A stretch of DNA of 64,000 bases from assembly GCF_026342435.1 (NCBI RefSeq), contig NZ_JAPEMT010000002.1, forward strand, positions 558,001-622,000, read 5' to 3'. Both the position numbers and the translations under genes were made by a program. This document shows positions 44,451 through 54,774 of this stretch, in pieces (position 1 is the first letter of the stretch; the number at the start of each line of letters is the position of its first letter). This DNA is from Streptomyces sp. NBC_00237 (lineage in GTDB: Bacteria; Actinomycetota; Actinomycetes; Streptomycetales; Streptomycetaceae). The notes beneath the pieces are model-generated. The model did no database searches. It was not told where the DNA came from and saw nothing but the letters and a program-made list of their open reading frames with translations.

Positions 44451-47400
44451 CTATCGACTTCTCTCCCATAGCTGCACTCCAGGATATCCGCTCGCCCGCC
44501 CAGCACAGTTTTGACGAGAAGGTCCGCACGCTGGGCGAGATGAAGCAATAATGCCGTCAGCTGCGTATTCTTCTTCGTCTATGGCATTGAAGAGAATTTG
44601 TTCGGCATCGCTGTGCACTTGTGGCGTCAGATCAGTTTCGTACACTCGCCGGTAACCCAGCTTCTGCGCCAACGCCCGGAGCTTTCGGTTCGTTCCATTA
44701 TTTGCTACGGAATAGACAAGCTCGCCACCGAGTTGGCCTGTTGCCACCGTCGTGCCCTTGTCTGCTCTCGTCCCGACGCCAAATGTGTCATGAAGGGCCT
44801 TAGCGTCATCAAGCAACGACTGCGGACTAACCGTTGCACTCGATGCCGTTCCGTCTGATACCAGCCGTCCGTCACAGTTGTGCACGAGGACAGAGGTCTG
44901 ACCCGCCGAAACATAGTACGTGTGGCTGTCATTGACAGTCAGATTGTGAACTGTCGATGATTCGGTCCATCGTTGCACATCCTTCACTTGCACCGAGGTG
45001 CCAGTGGGGGTCTGTAGCGATGTCCCCTGCTGAATGTCCTTGGCTTCGACCCAGCGGCTCAAGGCCGGAACCCAGAACGGATGACCATCCGTGGCGGTCA
45101 CGGTGGCTGTTGTGCTGCCGAGGGACCCAGGTTCGGAAAACGTGACCTTGACGAGGTTCTTCTGACCCTGGCCGACTATCGTTCCCGTGGCTGCCTGCAC
45201 TGAGGTCTGGCCGGTCCTGGGATCCGTGGCCAGAACCTTCTCGCCCACCTTGACCTGGTTGATCGGCTTCTTGGAGCCGTCGGCCATGAGAACGAGGGTC
45301 CGGCCAGTGAAACTGTTGCTCTCACAGCTGCTGTCGGCCCCGTCCTTTGCCAGCTCCTTGGCCACCTTCTTGGCTCCGGCGGCAACAGCAGCTGCCGTTG
45401 CCGGCTTCTTGACGCGTGAAGGCTTCGGCTTCGGCTTCGGTTGGGACCGGGGCTTGGGCCTGGGCTTGGGACGGGCGGCTGCCTTGCGGGCCGCAGCGCG
45501 TTTCGTCGCCGCACGCTTGGCCGCCGCGCGCTGCGCTCGCGCCCGTGCTTGTGCTGCCGCGCGGCGCTGAGCTGCCCGCTTCGCGGCAGCCCGCTGGGCG
45601 GCTGCCCGTTTCGCCGCCGCGCGCTTGGCTGCGGCTGCCTTCTTGGCAGCCTCTCGCTTGAGCTTGGCCGCGAGCTTCTTGGCCGCCTCGATGGCGCGCT
45701 TGCGGGCTTCCGCTGCGAGGCGGCGGGCCAGGGCCTGCGCCGCTTTGCGGGCCGCGATCGCGGCTGCACGGCGGATCGCCGCGCGGATCGCCGCCTGGAT
45801 GATCATGCGGGCGGCGAAGCCGATCAGGATCGGGAAGAAGGTGCCCGTCGGATCGGAGAACGTCGCCGGTGCGTTGTTGCTGTAGGCGTACGGGTTGATG
45901 GTGGCGGGCTGGCTGTAGTCGACCAGCGGGTCGACGGACATGAATCGCCCTGTGGTGGGGTCGTAGTCGCGCGCGCCGAGCCGGGTGAGGCCGGTGTCCT
46001 CGTCCACGGAGCCGCCCACGAAGCCGCGTGCACCGGGCCAGGTGGAGGGCTGAGGACCGCGCTGTTCGCCGAACGGCATGAGTTTGCGCCGGGTGACTGC
46101 CATACCCGTGCCGACCATGTCGACGGTGGTGTGGGACGACCCGTGGTGGTCGGCCAGTACCAGCTGGCGAACGCCGCCGGTCGCCCGGACTGTCGCCGCT
46201 CCGTCCGGGTGCGGGTAGAAGCGTTCCGCCGTCTTCTTGCTCTGGTCGGCGTTGACCGTCAGCTCGGCTTCGCCCAGATAGAGGGTCTTGCTGCCGTCGG
46301 AGTCGGTGCGGATCAGCCGTTCGCCGCCTGCCCCGTACAGGTAGGAGGTCTTCTTGCTCCCGCCGCCCTCCACCGGTTCAGTCACCGAGGCAAGTTCGCC
46401 CTCGATGTCCCATTCGAGGGTCTGGGTAGTGCCGTTCTGCTGCCGGGTGGTGGTGTTGCCTGCCTTGTCGTACGCGAAGGTGTTGAGCCGCTCGCCGCCC
46501 GGACCCGCCGACTTGATCTCGGCAAGGGCGTTGGGACCTCCTACGCCGGGCTTGCCGTAGGTGTAGGTGCGGGTGACGTCCTTGGCGACGTCGCCTGCGG
46601 TGTCCTTGTCCACGAGCTTGGTGCGGTTGCCTGCCGCGTCGAACTCGTACTGGTGCCAGTACGCGTCCGTGCCGCCGACGTTGGCCTTCGACGGGGCGGC
46701 CTTGCAGTCGTCTGTCGCGGTCCAGGCCGAGGTCATCTGGCGCAGCTGGTTGTGGACGAAGCACTGGGTGTCCGTCTTGCCGCTGTCCGGCGCTGCCTCG
46801 CCGGGAGTGTCCTTGATCTTGGTTACGTTCCCGGCCTCGTCATAGGTGTACTGGGTGTCGCTGATCCGGCCCGGGTTGATCGACCGGTCGAAGGTCGACT
46901 GGGTGAGCCGTCGGGTGAACTCGTCGTAGAGGTAGGTCCCGTACACCTTCTTGGTGGCGGTGCCCGCGTCGGTGCGCAGGATCTCGCCGAAGGCGGAGTA
47001 CTCGACGTCGTTCAGGTACGACGCCTCACCGCGGACGGAGACGGGCAGGTCGTCCGAGTTGTATCGGAACGTCACCCGCTCGTTGACGAGACCACCGACG
47101 CCGGGAACGTCGGCCGTCGCCATGTTGCCTGTGGGGGTGTACCCGTAGGAGTAGGTGTAGGTGCCGCCGAGCCCCGCTTCTTCGGCCGCGACGACGGTCT
47201 TGGTGGTCTTGATCCGGTAGGCGTTGTCGTATGCGGTGACCTCGTCGCGGTACTCGCGGCCGTTCGCGTAGCGGATGGCCGCTGTCGGCAGCCCCTTGCC
47301 GAGGGTGTCGTACGTCCACTCCATGCGCTTGGGGCCGGTGACACTCCCCTCGCGCACCGTCGTTGGCCGGCCCGCAGCGTCGAAGGTCGTCGCGAGGGTG

Positions 47401-50400
47401 TTGCCCCGCGGATCGGTCGAGGAGACGACGTTGTCCGCGTTGTCGTACGTCAGCGTGGTCTTGCCACCGTCGGGGTCGGTCGAGGAGGTCTGCCGCCCTC
47501 TTCCGTCGTACTCGAACGTGGTGACGGCGCCGCCAGGTGCGGTGATCTTCACGACGTTGTCGTGAACGTCGTACTCGTAGGAGGTTTCGCGCCAGGTGGT
47601 GCGTTCCTTGTTGGAGTACTCACGAATCTTCGCGGTGCGCCCCTCGGCGTCCTCGAAGGTCGCCGTGACCGTGTCACCCTGCGGCGGGACGGCTGTGGAG
47701 ACGTCGCCGTCGCGCTCGGTGGTGGTGCGGAACTTCTCCACGCCTCGGTGATAGGTGATGTCCGCGGTCGGCTGGCCGAGCCCGTTGAAGGTGGTCCGGC
47801 TCTGCGAGGGGACCTCGTTGTCACCTACCTGGAGGACCGCCGGTGTGGGTTCCGCCTCGTGGTAGTAGCCGTCGTTCGTCTTCCACGGCCGGCCGGCAGA
47901 GTCGTAGAAGGTGTCGTTGATGATGCGGCCCGGTCCGGCCACCGCTTCGTCCTGGGTCTGCCGCTCACGCAGCAGACCGTCGAGGAGTTCGTAGGAAACG
48001 GCGTACTCGCCGTTGTCCTTGAGACTGCGGTTGGTGACGACGGTGGGCCCGTCGCGGCGGATGGTGTAGTCGTAGGTCGCCGTGGGGGTCTGGGTGGCGG
48101 GATCGCGGTCGATCTCCCAGACCTTCAGCAGCCGGCCCAGCGGGTCGTACTGCATGGTGGCGCTCTTGTTGTTGGCGTCGGTCTCCTTGACCGGCATGCC
48201 GCGGACGTCGTCGAACTCGGTGGTCTCGGTGTGACCGAGAGGGTCGGTGGTGACCGTCTTGGTCGGCCGGACCCCGGTTGTCGGGGTGTTGGTGACGGTG
48301 GTCTTGCGGCCTTCCCCGTCGTACGTCACCGTCTCGCGGCCGTGGATGTCGTACTCGGTCTTGTCGATGGTCAGGTAGCCGTCGCCCTTCGCGTTCAGCT
48401 CCTGGACCTCGGTGGCCAGACCCTTGGTGGGTGCCACGCCGAAGCCCTGACCGTCGTACAAGGTGCGGGTGTCCTCGACGACTTCGCCGCCCGAGGTGCC
48501 ACAGGCACCCACGGTGGTGAGCTCGCGCGACTCCGACTCCAGCAGGTGCAGTGCGGTGTTGCGGGCGTAGGAGGTGACCGTGCACAGGCGCTTGCCGCCT
48601 GCCGTGGTCTCGTCGACCTCGCTCGGAAGACCGACGCTGTCGTACGTGGTGGTCTCGGTCGAGGTGCGCCAGGTCTCGCCCTTGACGCGCTCGCGCGTGG
48701 TGACGGTTTCGGGGCGGGCCATCCACGCCTGGAGCGGGGTGGTGCCCGTGCGCTTGCGCTCCGCCGTCTTCACCGACTTGGTACTGGTGAGCGTGGTGGA
48801 GTCGACGGGTCCTCCGTCGTACTCGTAGCTGATCTGCTCGCGCAGCTGCCCCTGGTACTGCTGCAGGTCCGGGCTGCTGCCGCCCTGGCTGTCCACGACG
48901 GACGCGGTGCGCGTGCCGGTGGGGAGCTTGTCGCCGTGCATGCCGCGGAAGAAGCGGTGCTCGGTGAGCTGCTTGACGTCGCTGCCGCCACCGACGCGGG
49001 TGCGGACGCGCTCGTAGCCGCGGTACTGCGACCAGGTGCGCTCCTTGCGCTCGGTGAACTCGCCGTCGTCGTAGGCCCATGCCGGGCTGCCGATGAACTC
49101 GTAGCTGGTGACCTTGTCCGGGGCGTCGGTCACGAGGTCGTCCTCGCGGACCTCGGTGGCGAGGTACTTGTGGAACCAGTCCTGGACGGGTTTGGTCGCT
49201 CCCTTGGGCGTCCAGTACTGGGGGTAGCAGCGCATCGTGTTGGTCTCGGGCGACGCGGGCATCTTCCGTGGCTCCAGCGCCTGGCACTCACGGGGCGAAT
49301 AGGTGACGCCGATGCGGCCGCCCGACTCGGTGTCGATGGCGTGCACGCGCATCCGGGAGTAGGGGGGCAGGCCCTCGACGCCGTCGACGCGGTTGTCCAT
49401 CTGGGTGCCCGCGAAGCTGACCTTCGGCATGCTCGCCGTACCGCCCGCGCCCAGTCCCGTACGGGTGATGGATGCCAGCCACAGGGCCGGAGAGGTGCCG
49501 TCACCTGTGTCGGGGTAGGACTGTTCCAGCGTCCAGGAGTCGACGTTCTTCAGCGCGGATCCGGCCAGCACCTGGGTGCTGATCTTCGTGAGGCGCTTGG
49601 TGGACCAGAACGTCGGTGCGTACTTGTCGGTGCACTTCGCGCCGGCAACGCATTCCTGGTCGAGGGGGGTGTCCGGCCAGTACTTGGCATTCGCCACGGT
49701 TCGCTTGGACTCGGCACAGTCGAACGTGCTGCTGGGTATGCAGCGTTCGGCGGTGCTGAAAGTGACGCGGCCTGCCGGGAGACCGGTGAACAGGGCGCTC
49801 GCCCGCTGGCCGTAGTCGATCCGCGCGAGGGTGGCGGAGCGGGTATAGAGGATCTGCTTGTCGGCCTTCATGTGCTGGCCGTAGTAGTTGGTGTACTTGT
49901 CCCACCACAGGGTCATGGCGTCGCCGAGCGGGTCGACGACGTAGTCCAGGTTCCAGCGGTACGCCTGCGCACAGTCGGAGTCCGCGAAGGCAGTCGCGTG
50001 GCAGGGCTCGCCGGGGTGGTTGCCGAAGACTGGGACGGTCAGCGCGGAGTCGGTGCGCTGGGTGCCGGCGCCGGGGAGCTTGTTCAGGCCGAAGTGGTAC
50101 TGCACTCCGTCGGTGCCGGTCAGCACCCAGTACTCGCCGCCGTTGGTGCCGTTGTCCGCGCCGATCTTGCGCTCCAGACGCGTGCCGTCGTCGTCCGCCG
50201 GACGCCACTTGCCGGTGGCGTCGTCCTTGACGAGTTCACTGGAGTTGCCTCCCAGCGACATCACGACGTGGTCGGAACCCCAGCACAGGTCGGCGGTCTC
50301 CCCCGAGTTGTTCGGGGTCTTGCCGTCCTCGGCCGCCTTGTCGTCGGAACAGGACTTGAAGCGGCGCTCGATGAATCCCGGTTCGTAGTCCCAGCCCTCG

Positions 50401-51422
50401 GCCAGCCAGGAGGACTGGCCGTTGGTGGACGCGGTACGGCCGTCCACTGCCTGCGAGGAGTAGGAGAGTTCGACCTCGGGCTGCGGGCCACCGGGAACTT
50501 CCGGCGACTCCACCGGGTACGACCAGGAGAATCCGCCGGAGGAACTCCCGGCCATCCAGGACCCGGTGGGTGACAGCGATGTCGCCTCATGGCTGCCGCC
50601 GGGGCCCGAGGCGGCGGCTGCCGCGGCCAGGACCATCGGCGCACTCGCACCGCGTGCGGCGGGAGCACCCAGGTCGACGGTGGCGCTCACGGTGTGCGCG
50701 GCCGGGTCGTTGGAGCCGCCCAGCTCGGTCCGCGTACGGCATTCCGGCAGATCCGGAGTGGTCAACGCACACGCGGGCAACTGCACCAGACGCAGGCGCG
50801 ATCCCCAGTCACCTCCGTAGGTGTCCTTGATCGCCTCGTAGTCCAGCTCGACTTCGACCGCACCCGACACCGCTTCGGCGGAATCCGTGGCGGCCGGTGC
50901 GGCGGTGAACAGCACACCGTCCACCCCCGCCTTACGAGCGGTGGCCTGGTCCTTGACCTGGACCCTGGCCGCTCCGCCGACCGGCGCGGGAGTCTTCGAA
51001 CCAGCCGTGCGCGTCGACTTCGCCTCCTGCGTAGAGGGACGGGTCAAGCGGACCAGCGGGTCCAGCAGACGAGGTGCTGATGCGACTGGCGTGCCGACCG
51101 CAGCCCCGTCCAGCGCCAACTTAGACGCCTTCGGGGGCTTCTGACCCTTCGTCACTTCGACGGTGTAGTCGCCGGCCAGAAGCTTGGCCACCGACGGCGC
51201 CCAGGGCTTCGCCGCCGCGTCCGTGACGGGTTTGCGCTGGGCGGCCAAGTTGCGGCCAGGAACGGAACGATCGCGCTCCAGCTCCTCCAGCCGCATCTTG
51301 CCGGTACCGGCCACAGCAGGATCGTCTGGCACGAAAGCTATAAGGAGTGCCATGAAGACGACATAGGACACAGATCTGTGCCAGTGCCCCAAATAACGTA
51401 GATGTCGCAGTAGTTGTTGCAT
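44451..51422 (-). CDS. RHS-repeat polymorphic toxin with Hint domain and predicted deaminase tip
   Basis: A 2323-residue secreted giant. An N-terminal membrane segment (SYVVFMALLIAFV, about 18-35) is a signal or anchor. Residues 330-1830 hold many YD/RHS repeats (YDEAGNVTKIKDTPG, YDNADNVVSSTDPRGN) ending in the RHS core LGARDYDPTTGRFMSVDPL. A 150-residue Ala/Lys/Arg-rich and Pro-Lys linker (about 1874-2025) follows. A Hint protease domain (about 2028-2181) begins CESNSFTGRTLVLMADGS and ends VLVHNC. The last 140 residues carry VHSDAEQILFNAI and IIASSRPACGPSRQNC, resembling the His-Glu and Pro-Cys-Cys zinc motifs of nucleic-acid deaminase toxins. GC falls sharply in this tip. ATG 51422 has a weak ribosome site. 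Confidence 0.88.
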   Translation of the reverse strand: MQQLLRHLRYLGHWHRSVSYVVFMALLIAFVPDDPAVAGTGKMRLEELERDRSVPGRNLAAQRKPVTDAAAKPWAPSVAKLLAGDYTVEVTKGQKPPKASKLALDGAAVGTPVASAPRLLDPLVRLTRPSTQEAKSTRTAGSKTPAPVGGAARVQVKDQATARKAGVDGVLFTAAPAATDSAEAVSGAVEVELDYEAIKDTYGGDWGSRLRLVQLPACALTTPDLPECRTRTELGGSNDPAAHTVSATVDLGAPAARGASAPMVLAAAAAASGPGGSHEATSLSPTGSWMAGSSSGGFSWSYPVESPEVPGGPQPEVELSYSSQAVDGRTASTNGQSSWLAEGWDYEPGFIERRFKSCSDDKAAEDGKTPNNSGETADLCWGSDHVVMSLGGNSSELVKDDATGKWRPADDDGTRLERKIGADNGTNGGEYWVLTGTDGVQYHFGLNKLPGAGTQRTDSALTVPVFGNHPGEPCHATAFADSDCAQAYRWNLDYVVDPLGDAMTLWWDKYTNYYGQHMKADKQILYTRSATLARIDYGQRASALFTGLPAGRVTFSTAERCIPSSTFDCAESKRTVANAKYWPDTPLDQECVAGAKCTDKYAPTFWSTKRLTKISTQVLAGSALKNVDSWTLEQSYPDTGDGTSPALWLASITRTGLGAGGTASMPKVSFAGTQMDNRVDGVEGLPPYSRMRVHAIDTESGGRIGVTYSPRECQALEPRKMPASPETNTMRCYPQYWTPKGATKPVQDWFHKYLATEVREDDLVTDAPDKVTSYEFIGSPAWAYDDGEFTERKERTWSQYRGYERVRTRVGGGSDVKQLTEHRFFRGMHGDKLPTGTRTASVVDSQGGSSPDLQQYQGQLREQISYEYDGGPVDSTTLTSTKSVKTAERKRTGTTPLQAWMARPETVTTRERVKGETWRTSTETTTYDSVGLPSEVDETTAGGKRLCTVTSYARNTALHLLESESRELTTVGACGTSGGEVVEDTRTLYDGQGFGVAPTKGLATEVQELNAKGDGYLTIDKTEYDIHGRETVTYDGEGRKTTVTNTPTTGVRPTKTVTTDPLGHTETTEFDDVRGMPVKETDANNKSATMQYDPLGRLLKVWEIDRDPATQTPTATYDYTIRRDGPTVVTNRSLKDNGEYAVSYELLDGLLRERQTQDEAVAGPGRIINDTFYDSAGRPWKTNDGYYHEAEPTPAVLQVGDNEVPSQSRTTFNGLGQPTADITYHRGVEKFRTTTERDGDVSTAVPPQGDTVTATFEDAEGRTAKIREYSNKERTTWRETSYEYDVHDNVVKITAPGGAVTTFEYDGRGRQTSSTDPDGGKTTLTYDNADNVVSSTDPRGNTLATTFDAAGRPTTVREGSVTGPKRMEWTYDTLGKGLPTAAIRYANGREYRDEVTAYDNAYRIKTTKTVVAAEEAGLGGTYTYSYGYTPTGNMATADVPGVGGLVNERVTFRYNSDDLPVSVRGEASYLNDVEYSAFGEILRTDAGTATKKVYGTYLYDEFTRRLTQSTFDRSINPGRISDTQYTYDEAGNVTKIKDTPGEAAPDSGKTDTQCFVHNQLRQMTSAWTATDDCKAAPSKANVGGTDAYWHQYEFDAAGNRTKLVDKDTAGDVAKDVTRTYTYGKPGVGGPNALAEIKSAGPGGERLNTFAYDKAGNTTTRQQNGTTQTLEWDIEGELASVTEPVEGGGSKKTSYLYGAGGERLIRTDSDGSKTLYLGEAELTVNADQSKKTAERFYPHPDGAATVRATGGVRQLVLADHHGSSHTTVDMVGTGMAVTRRKLMPFGEQRGPQPSTWPGARGFVGGSVDEDTGLTRLGARDYDPTTGRFMSVDPLVDYSQPATINPYAYSNNAPATFSDPTGTFFPILIGFAARMIIQAAIRAAIRRAAAIAARKAAQALARRLAAEARKRAIEAAKKLAAKLKREAAKKAAAAKRAAAKRAAAQRAAAKRAAQRRAAAQARARAQRAAAKRAATKRAAARKAAARPKPRPKPRSQPKPKPKPSRVKKPATAAAVAAGAKKVAKELAKDGADSSCESNSFTGRTLVLMADGSKKPINQVKVGEKVLATDPRTGQTSVQAATGTIVGQGQKNLVKVTFSEPGSLGSTTATVTATDGHPFWVPALSRWVEAKDIQQGTSLQTPTGTSVQVKDVQRWTESSTVHNLTVNDSHTYYVSAGQTSVLVHNCDGRLVSDGTASSATVSPQSLLDDAKALHDTFGVGTRADKGTTVATGQLGGELVYSVANNGTNRKLRALAQKLGYRRVYETDLTPQVHSDAEQILFNAIDEEEYAADGIIASSRPACGPSRQNCAGRASGYPGVQLWERSR

Positions 51423-51544
51423 GACCTAACCCACTCGGTCGTAACGGGACTGCATGAACGGGGTGAGTAAACACGCGTTAAAGTTCACAGCCAAGTCAAG
51501 GGATCTTCACTAGAAGCCCTAAAAAGAGACAAGAATGGGCAAAG

Positions 51545-54500
51545 ATGCCACAGATATTCACACGAAGATGGGCTTCGGCCCGGCGCTCGATCCCGGCACT
51601 CCTTGCCGCCACCGTCGCGGGCAGCTCGCTCGGACTCGTTCCGCTCGGCCTGAGCCCGGCAGCGTCCGACGTGAGACAGACAGGTCCCGCAGGAGAGGCG
51701 GGAGAGGAAGGCGCCCTCGCCAAGGCGCGGCTCACTGGCGAGCCTGTCGAGATCATGAGCGAGCGGTCAGAGGCCAGCGAGACGCACGCCCTGCCCAACG
51801 GGAACCTGCGCCGGACTCAGCACACCGCGCCGGTCCGAGTAAAGCGCGAAGGTGTCTGGTCTCCCATTGACACCACCCTTGCCGCCGTCGCTGGCCGGGT
51901 TTCCCCGAAGGCCGCCGCCGGGAAGGTCACCTTCTCCGCTGGTGGCAGCGCTCCGCTGGTGATGATCACCGACCAGGGCCGATCCGTCTCGCTTACCTGG
52001 CCGAAGCCGCTGCCGGCGCCCGTCCTTGAGGGCTCAACCGCGACCTATTCCGAAGTCCTGCCCGGCGTCGACCTGGCCCTGGCCGCAGGAGTCGACGGAT
52101 TCAGCCAAGCATTGATTGTCAAAACCGCCGAAGCCGCCGCCAACCCGGAACTCGCCACTATCGACTTCGGCCTCAAGACCGAAGGCCTGAACCTCAAGCA
52201 GGACCCTGCTGCGGGTACCCTCAGCGCCGCGAACGAGGCGGGCCAGACGCTCTTCACCACCTCGACCGCCCGGATGTGGGACTCCTCCGGCAAGGACGAG
52301 TCCGCCCCCGCAGGGCTGACGCGCAGCAAGAGTGCGTCGCCGGGAGTCCGAGCCCCCTCCGACCTGACGCCGGGCACCAACAGCAGCACCGTCGATGTCG
52401 ACTTCACCAGCAACCGGTTGACCCTGACGCCGGATCAGGAACTGCTGAAGTCACCGGACACGACCTACCCGGTCTACATCGATCCCCGCATGACAGGTAC
52501 TCGCCAGGCGTGGACCATCGCCTACAAGCCGCACCCGAACGACAGTTACTTCAACGGCACAGGCTGGTCGGGCGGCACCACCAGCGAGGCACGTGTCGGC
52601 TACGAGTCGTCCAGCGGCGGCACCGCCCGCTCCTTCTTCCGCGTCGACTCCAAGTTCCTTGCCCGTGTGAAGGTGATCGACGCACAGTTCCAGATCACCG
52701 AGACCCACTCCTGGTCCTGCACCGCCAAGCCCGTCGAGCTCTACCTCACCGGGTCCATCAGCTCCGCGACCACGTGGAACAAGCAGCCGTCATGGTCGAC
52801 CCGCCAGGACAGCCGGAACTACGCCCACGGCAACGAGAGCTTCGGCTGCCCCGACAAGGCCGTCGACTTCACCGCGAAGGACGCGGCCGTCAAGGCCGCG
52901 GCCGGTTCGTGGTCCGACATCACGTTCGGCCTGCGAGCGCCGCAGAGCGCCGAGGACGGCAAAGACGCGTACAGCTGGAAGAAGTTCAAGCCCGACGCCA
53001 AGCTCATCGTCGAGTTCAACCGCGCCCCCAAGAATCCCTGGGCGCTGGACACCATTCCCAGCACCAGGATCAGCAGCACGGACTGTGGCAACGGAGCCAC
53101 GTACATGACCGTCGGCAACACCGACGTCACCCTCAACGCACAGGTGTGGGACCAGGACGGCGGCGACGTCAACGTGGAGTTCCTCGTCTGGCCCACGGGC
53201 AAGTACGCGGGAGACCCGGGCATCATCTTCGACAAACGCGTCCGCAAGACAGTCATCGCCTCCGACTCCAAGGGCGTGCGCGCCAGCATCGTCGTTCCCA
53301 AGGCCCTCCTCAGCCAGCACATGGCCGCCAGCGGAGGCCAGTTCTCCTGGAAGGCACAGGCCGAGGACGTCGGCGACTCCACCTTCGCCTCCGACTGGAC
53401 CCCGACCGCCGGAGCCTCCGGCTGCCGCTTCGGCTTCGACCCCACCGCCCCGTCCGTCATGCCGACCGTCACCTCCGTCAACGGCCTCTACCCGGAGGAC
53501 AGCGAAGGCGCACTCGCCCGCACCGAGGGACAGTTCGTCCTCGGCTCGGGGGGCGAGAAGGACATCGCCGAATACCGCTGGGCCCTTGACCGCACCCCGC
53601 CGAACAACATCGAAAAGCCCGCGACAGCCGGCGCCAGCGTCACCATCAAGCTGACCCCGCTCACTCCCGGACCGCACACCTTGTACGTCCAGAGCTTCGA
53701 CGCCGGGAAGAACCCCGGCCCCAGGTACCCGTACAAGTTCTACGTCAAGAGCCCCGGCATCGTGGACAAACCCGGCGACGTCAACGGGGACAGCCAGCCC
53801 GACATGTTCGCGATCGACAGCACCAACAACCTCCGCCTGTACTCCGGAGCCGGAGCCGGCGCCGTGGACACCGGCCTCCCCATCTCCACGAATGCCAGCT
53901 GGGGTGCGGCCCTGCTCACTCACCGCAGCGACTGGAACGAGGACCTCTACGAAGACCTCGTGGCCCGCAAGTCAGACGGAAAGCTCTGGTTCTACCCCAA
54001 CGACGGCATCGGAGGATTCACCGAAGACACCAAGGAGGAGATCTACTTCTTCCCGGACTCCCAGACGGGCCTCGCTCTCGACCCGGCCACCTTCAAACAG
54101 ATCGTCTCCATCGGAGACATCACCCCCGGCGAAGGCGGATCCAACCCGGACTTCGTCGCCGTCATCGGTGACCAACTCTGGTTCCTGCCCGGATACTCCA
54201 GCAGCAATATCCAGGCCGGATACCCCATCGGCGGCAGCGGCTGGAGCAACCTGCAGCTCAGCTCCCCCGGCGACGTCGACGGAGACGGATTCACCGACCT
54301 CATCGCCCGCAACACCACCACCGGAGAAGTCGGGCTCTACCACGGCAAGAGCAACGGAGACGCCGACGGCGACAACATCCCCGACGGAGGCACCGATCCC
54401 AGCTCCCTCGGCGCAGGCTCCAGCAGGACTGCCTACGCCACCGGCTGGACCACCACCGCCCGCCCGCTGATCACCGCCACCGGCGACTCCAACGGCGACG

Positions 54501-54637
54501 GCATCGGTGACTTCTGGACCACCACCGCGAACACCAACGCCGGCCTCGAATTCGTCCCCGGCCGCAAGAGCGGCCTGCTCGGCAGCCCCACCGTCGTGGG
54601 AACCGGCGGCTGGCAAGCAGTCAAGGGCATCTTCTAG
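51545..54637 (+). CDS. Large secreted FG-GAP/DNRLRE protein divergent from the RHS toxin
   Basis: A 1030-residue exported protein with a signal peptide (RRSIPALLAATVAGSSLGLVPLGLSPAAS). Residues 300-490 form a DNRLRE-type beta domain (SFFRVDSKF, TTWNKQPSW, WSDITFGLRAP). A fibronectin-like region follows. The last 290 residues are FG-GAP/VCBS propeller repeats with Ca2+-binding DVNGDSQPDMFAI, DVDGDGFTDLIAR and DSNGDGIGDFW. It stands head to head with the RHS gene across 122 bp. Similar proteins often precede RHS/YD toxins in Streptomyces as N-terminal-like modules, so it may help secretion or presentation of the toxin; this is inference. Followed by a strong terminator. Confidence 0.83.
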   Translation: MPQIFTRRWASARRSIPALLAATVAGSSLGLVPLGLSPAASDVRQTGPAGEAGEEGALAKARLTGEPVEIMSERSEASETHALPNGNLRRTQHTAPVRVKREGVWSPIDTTLAAVAGRVSPKAAAGKVTFSAGGSAPLVMITDQGRSVSLTWPKPLPAPVLEGSTATYSEVLPGVDLALAAGVDGFSQALIVKTAEAAANPELATIDFGLKTEGLNLKQDPAAGTLSAANEAGQTLFTTSTARMWDSSGKDESAPAGLTRSKSASPGVRAPSDLTPGTNSSTVDVDFTSNRLTLTPDQELLKSPDTTYPVYIDPRMTGTRQAWTIAYKPHPNDSYFNGTGWSGGTTSEARVGYESSSGGTARSFFRVDSKFLARVKVIDAQFQITETHSWSCTAKPVELYLTGSISSATTWNKQPSWSTRQDSRNYAHGNESFGCPDKAVDFTAKDAAVKAAAGSWSDITFGLRAPQSAEDGKDAYSWKKFKPDAKLIVEFNRAPKNPWALDTIPSTRISSTDCGNGATYMTVGNTDVTLNAQVWDQDGGDVNVEFLVWPTGKYAGDPGIIFDKRVRKTVIASDSKGVRASIVVPKALLSQHMAASGGQFSWKAQAEDVGDSTFASDWTPTAGASGCRFGFDPTAPSVMPTVTSVNGLYPEDSEGALARTEGQFVLGSGGEKDIAEYRWALDRTPPNNIEKPATAGASVTIKLTPLTPGPHTLYVQSFDAGKNPGPRYPYKFYVKSPGIVDKPGDVNGDSQPDMFAIDSTNNLRLYSGAGAGAVDTGLPISTNASWGAALLTHRSDWNEDLYEDLVARKSDGKLWFYPNDGIGGFTEDTKEEIYFFPDSQTGLALDPATFKQIVSIGDITPGEGGSNPDFVAVIGDQLWFLPGYSSSNIQAGYPIGGSGWSNLQLSSPGDVDGDGFTDLIARNTTTGEVGLYHGKSNGDADGDNIPDGGTDPSSLGAGSSRTAYATGWTTTARPLITATGDSNGDGIGDFWTTTANTNAGLEFVPGRKSGLLGSPTVVGTGGWQAVKGIF

Positions 54638-54667
54638 GAAGGAAGCGCGGGGAAAGTCACTGTGACA

Positions 54668-54707
54668 GCGGCTCGCGTCATTGAGAACCCTCAGTGACGC
54701 GAGCCGC
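54668..54707. terminator. Terminator hairpin between convergent genes
   Basis: 18-bp stem (GCGGCTCGCGTCATTGAG) with one G-T pair and an AACC loop, 30 bp after the FG-GAP protein stop and before the convergent small gene at 54775. Confidence 0.85.
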
Positions 54708-54774
54708 CCTCGTGCAGCACACTCGCGTGAGAGTGGGGGCAGCCGATCAACGCGCTGAAGGAGGCAGTCCTCCC

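Noticed and set aside
45441..50573. Very long plus-strand open frame opposite the RHS gene
   Set aside because: It mirrors the RHS frame; high GC removes stops from antisense frames. The translation is low-complexity Gly/Val/Arg with no motif, whereas the minus frame has YD repeats and a Hint domain.
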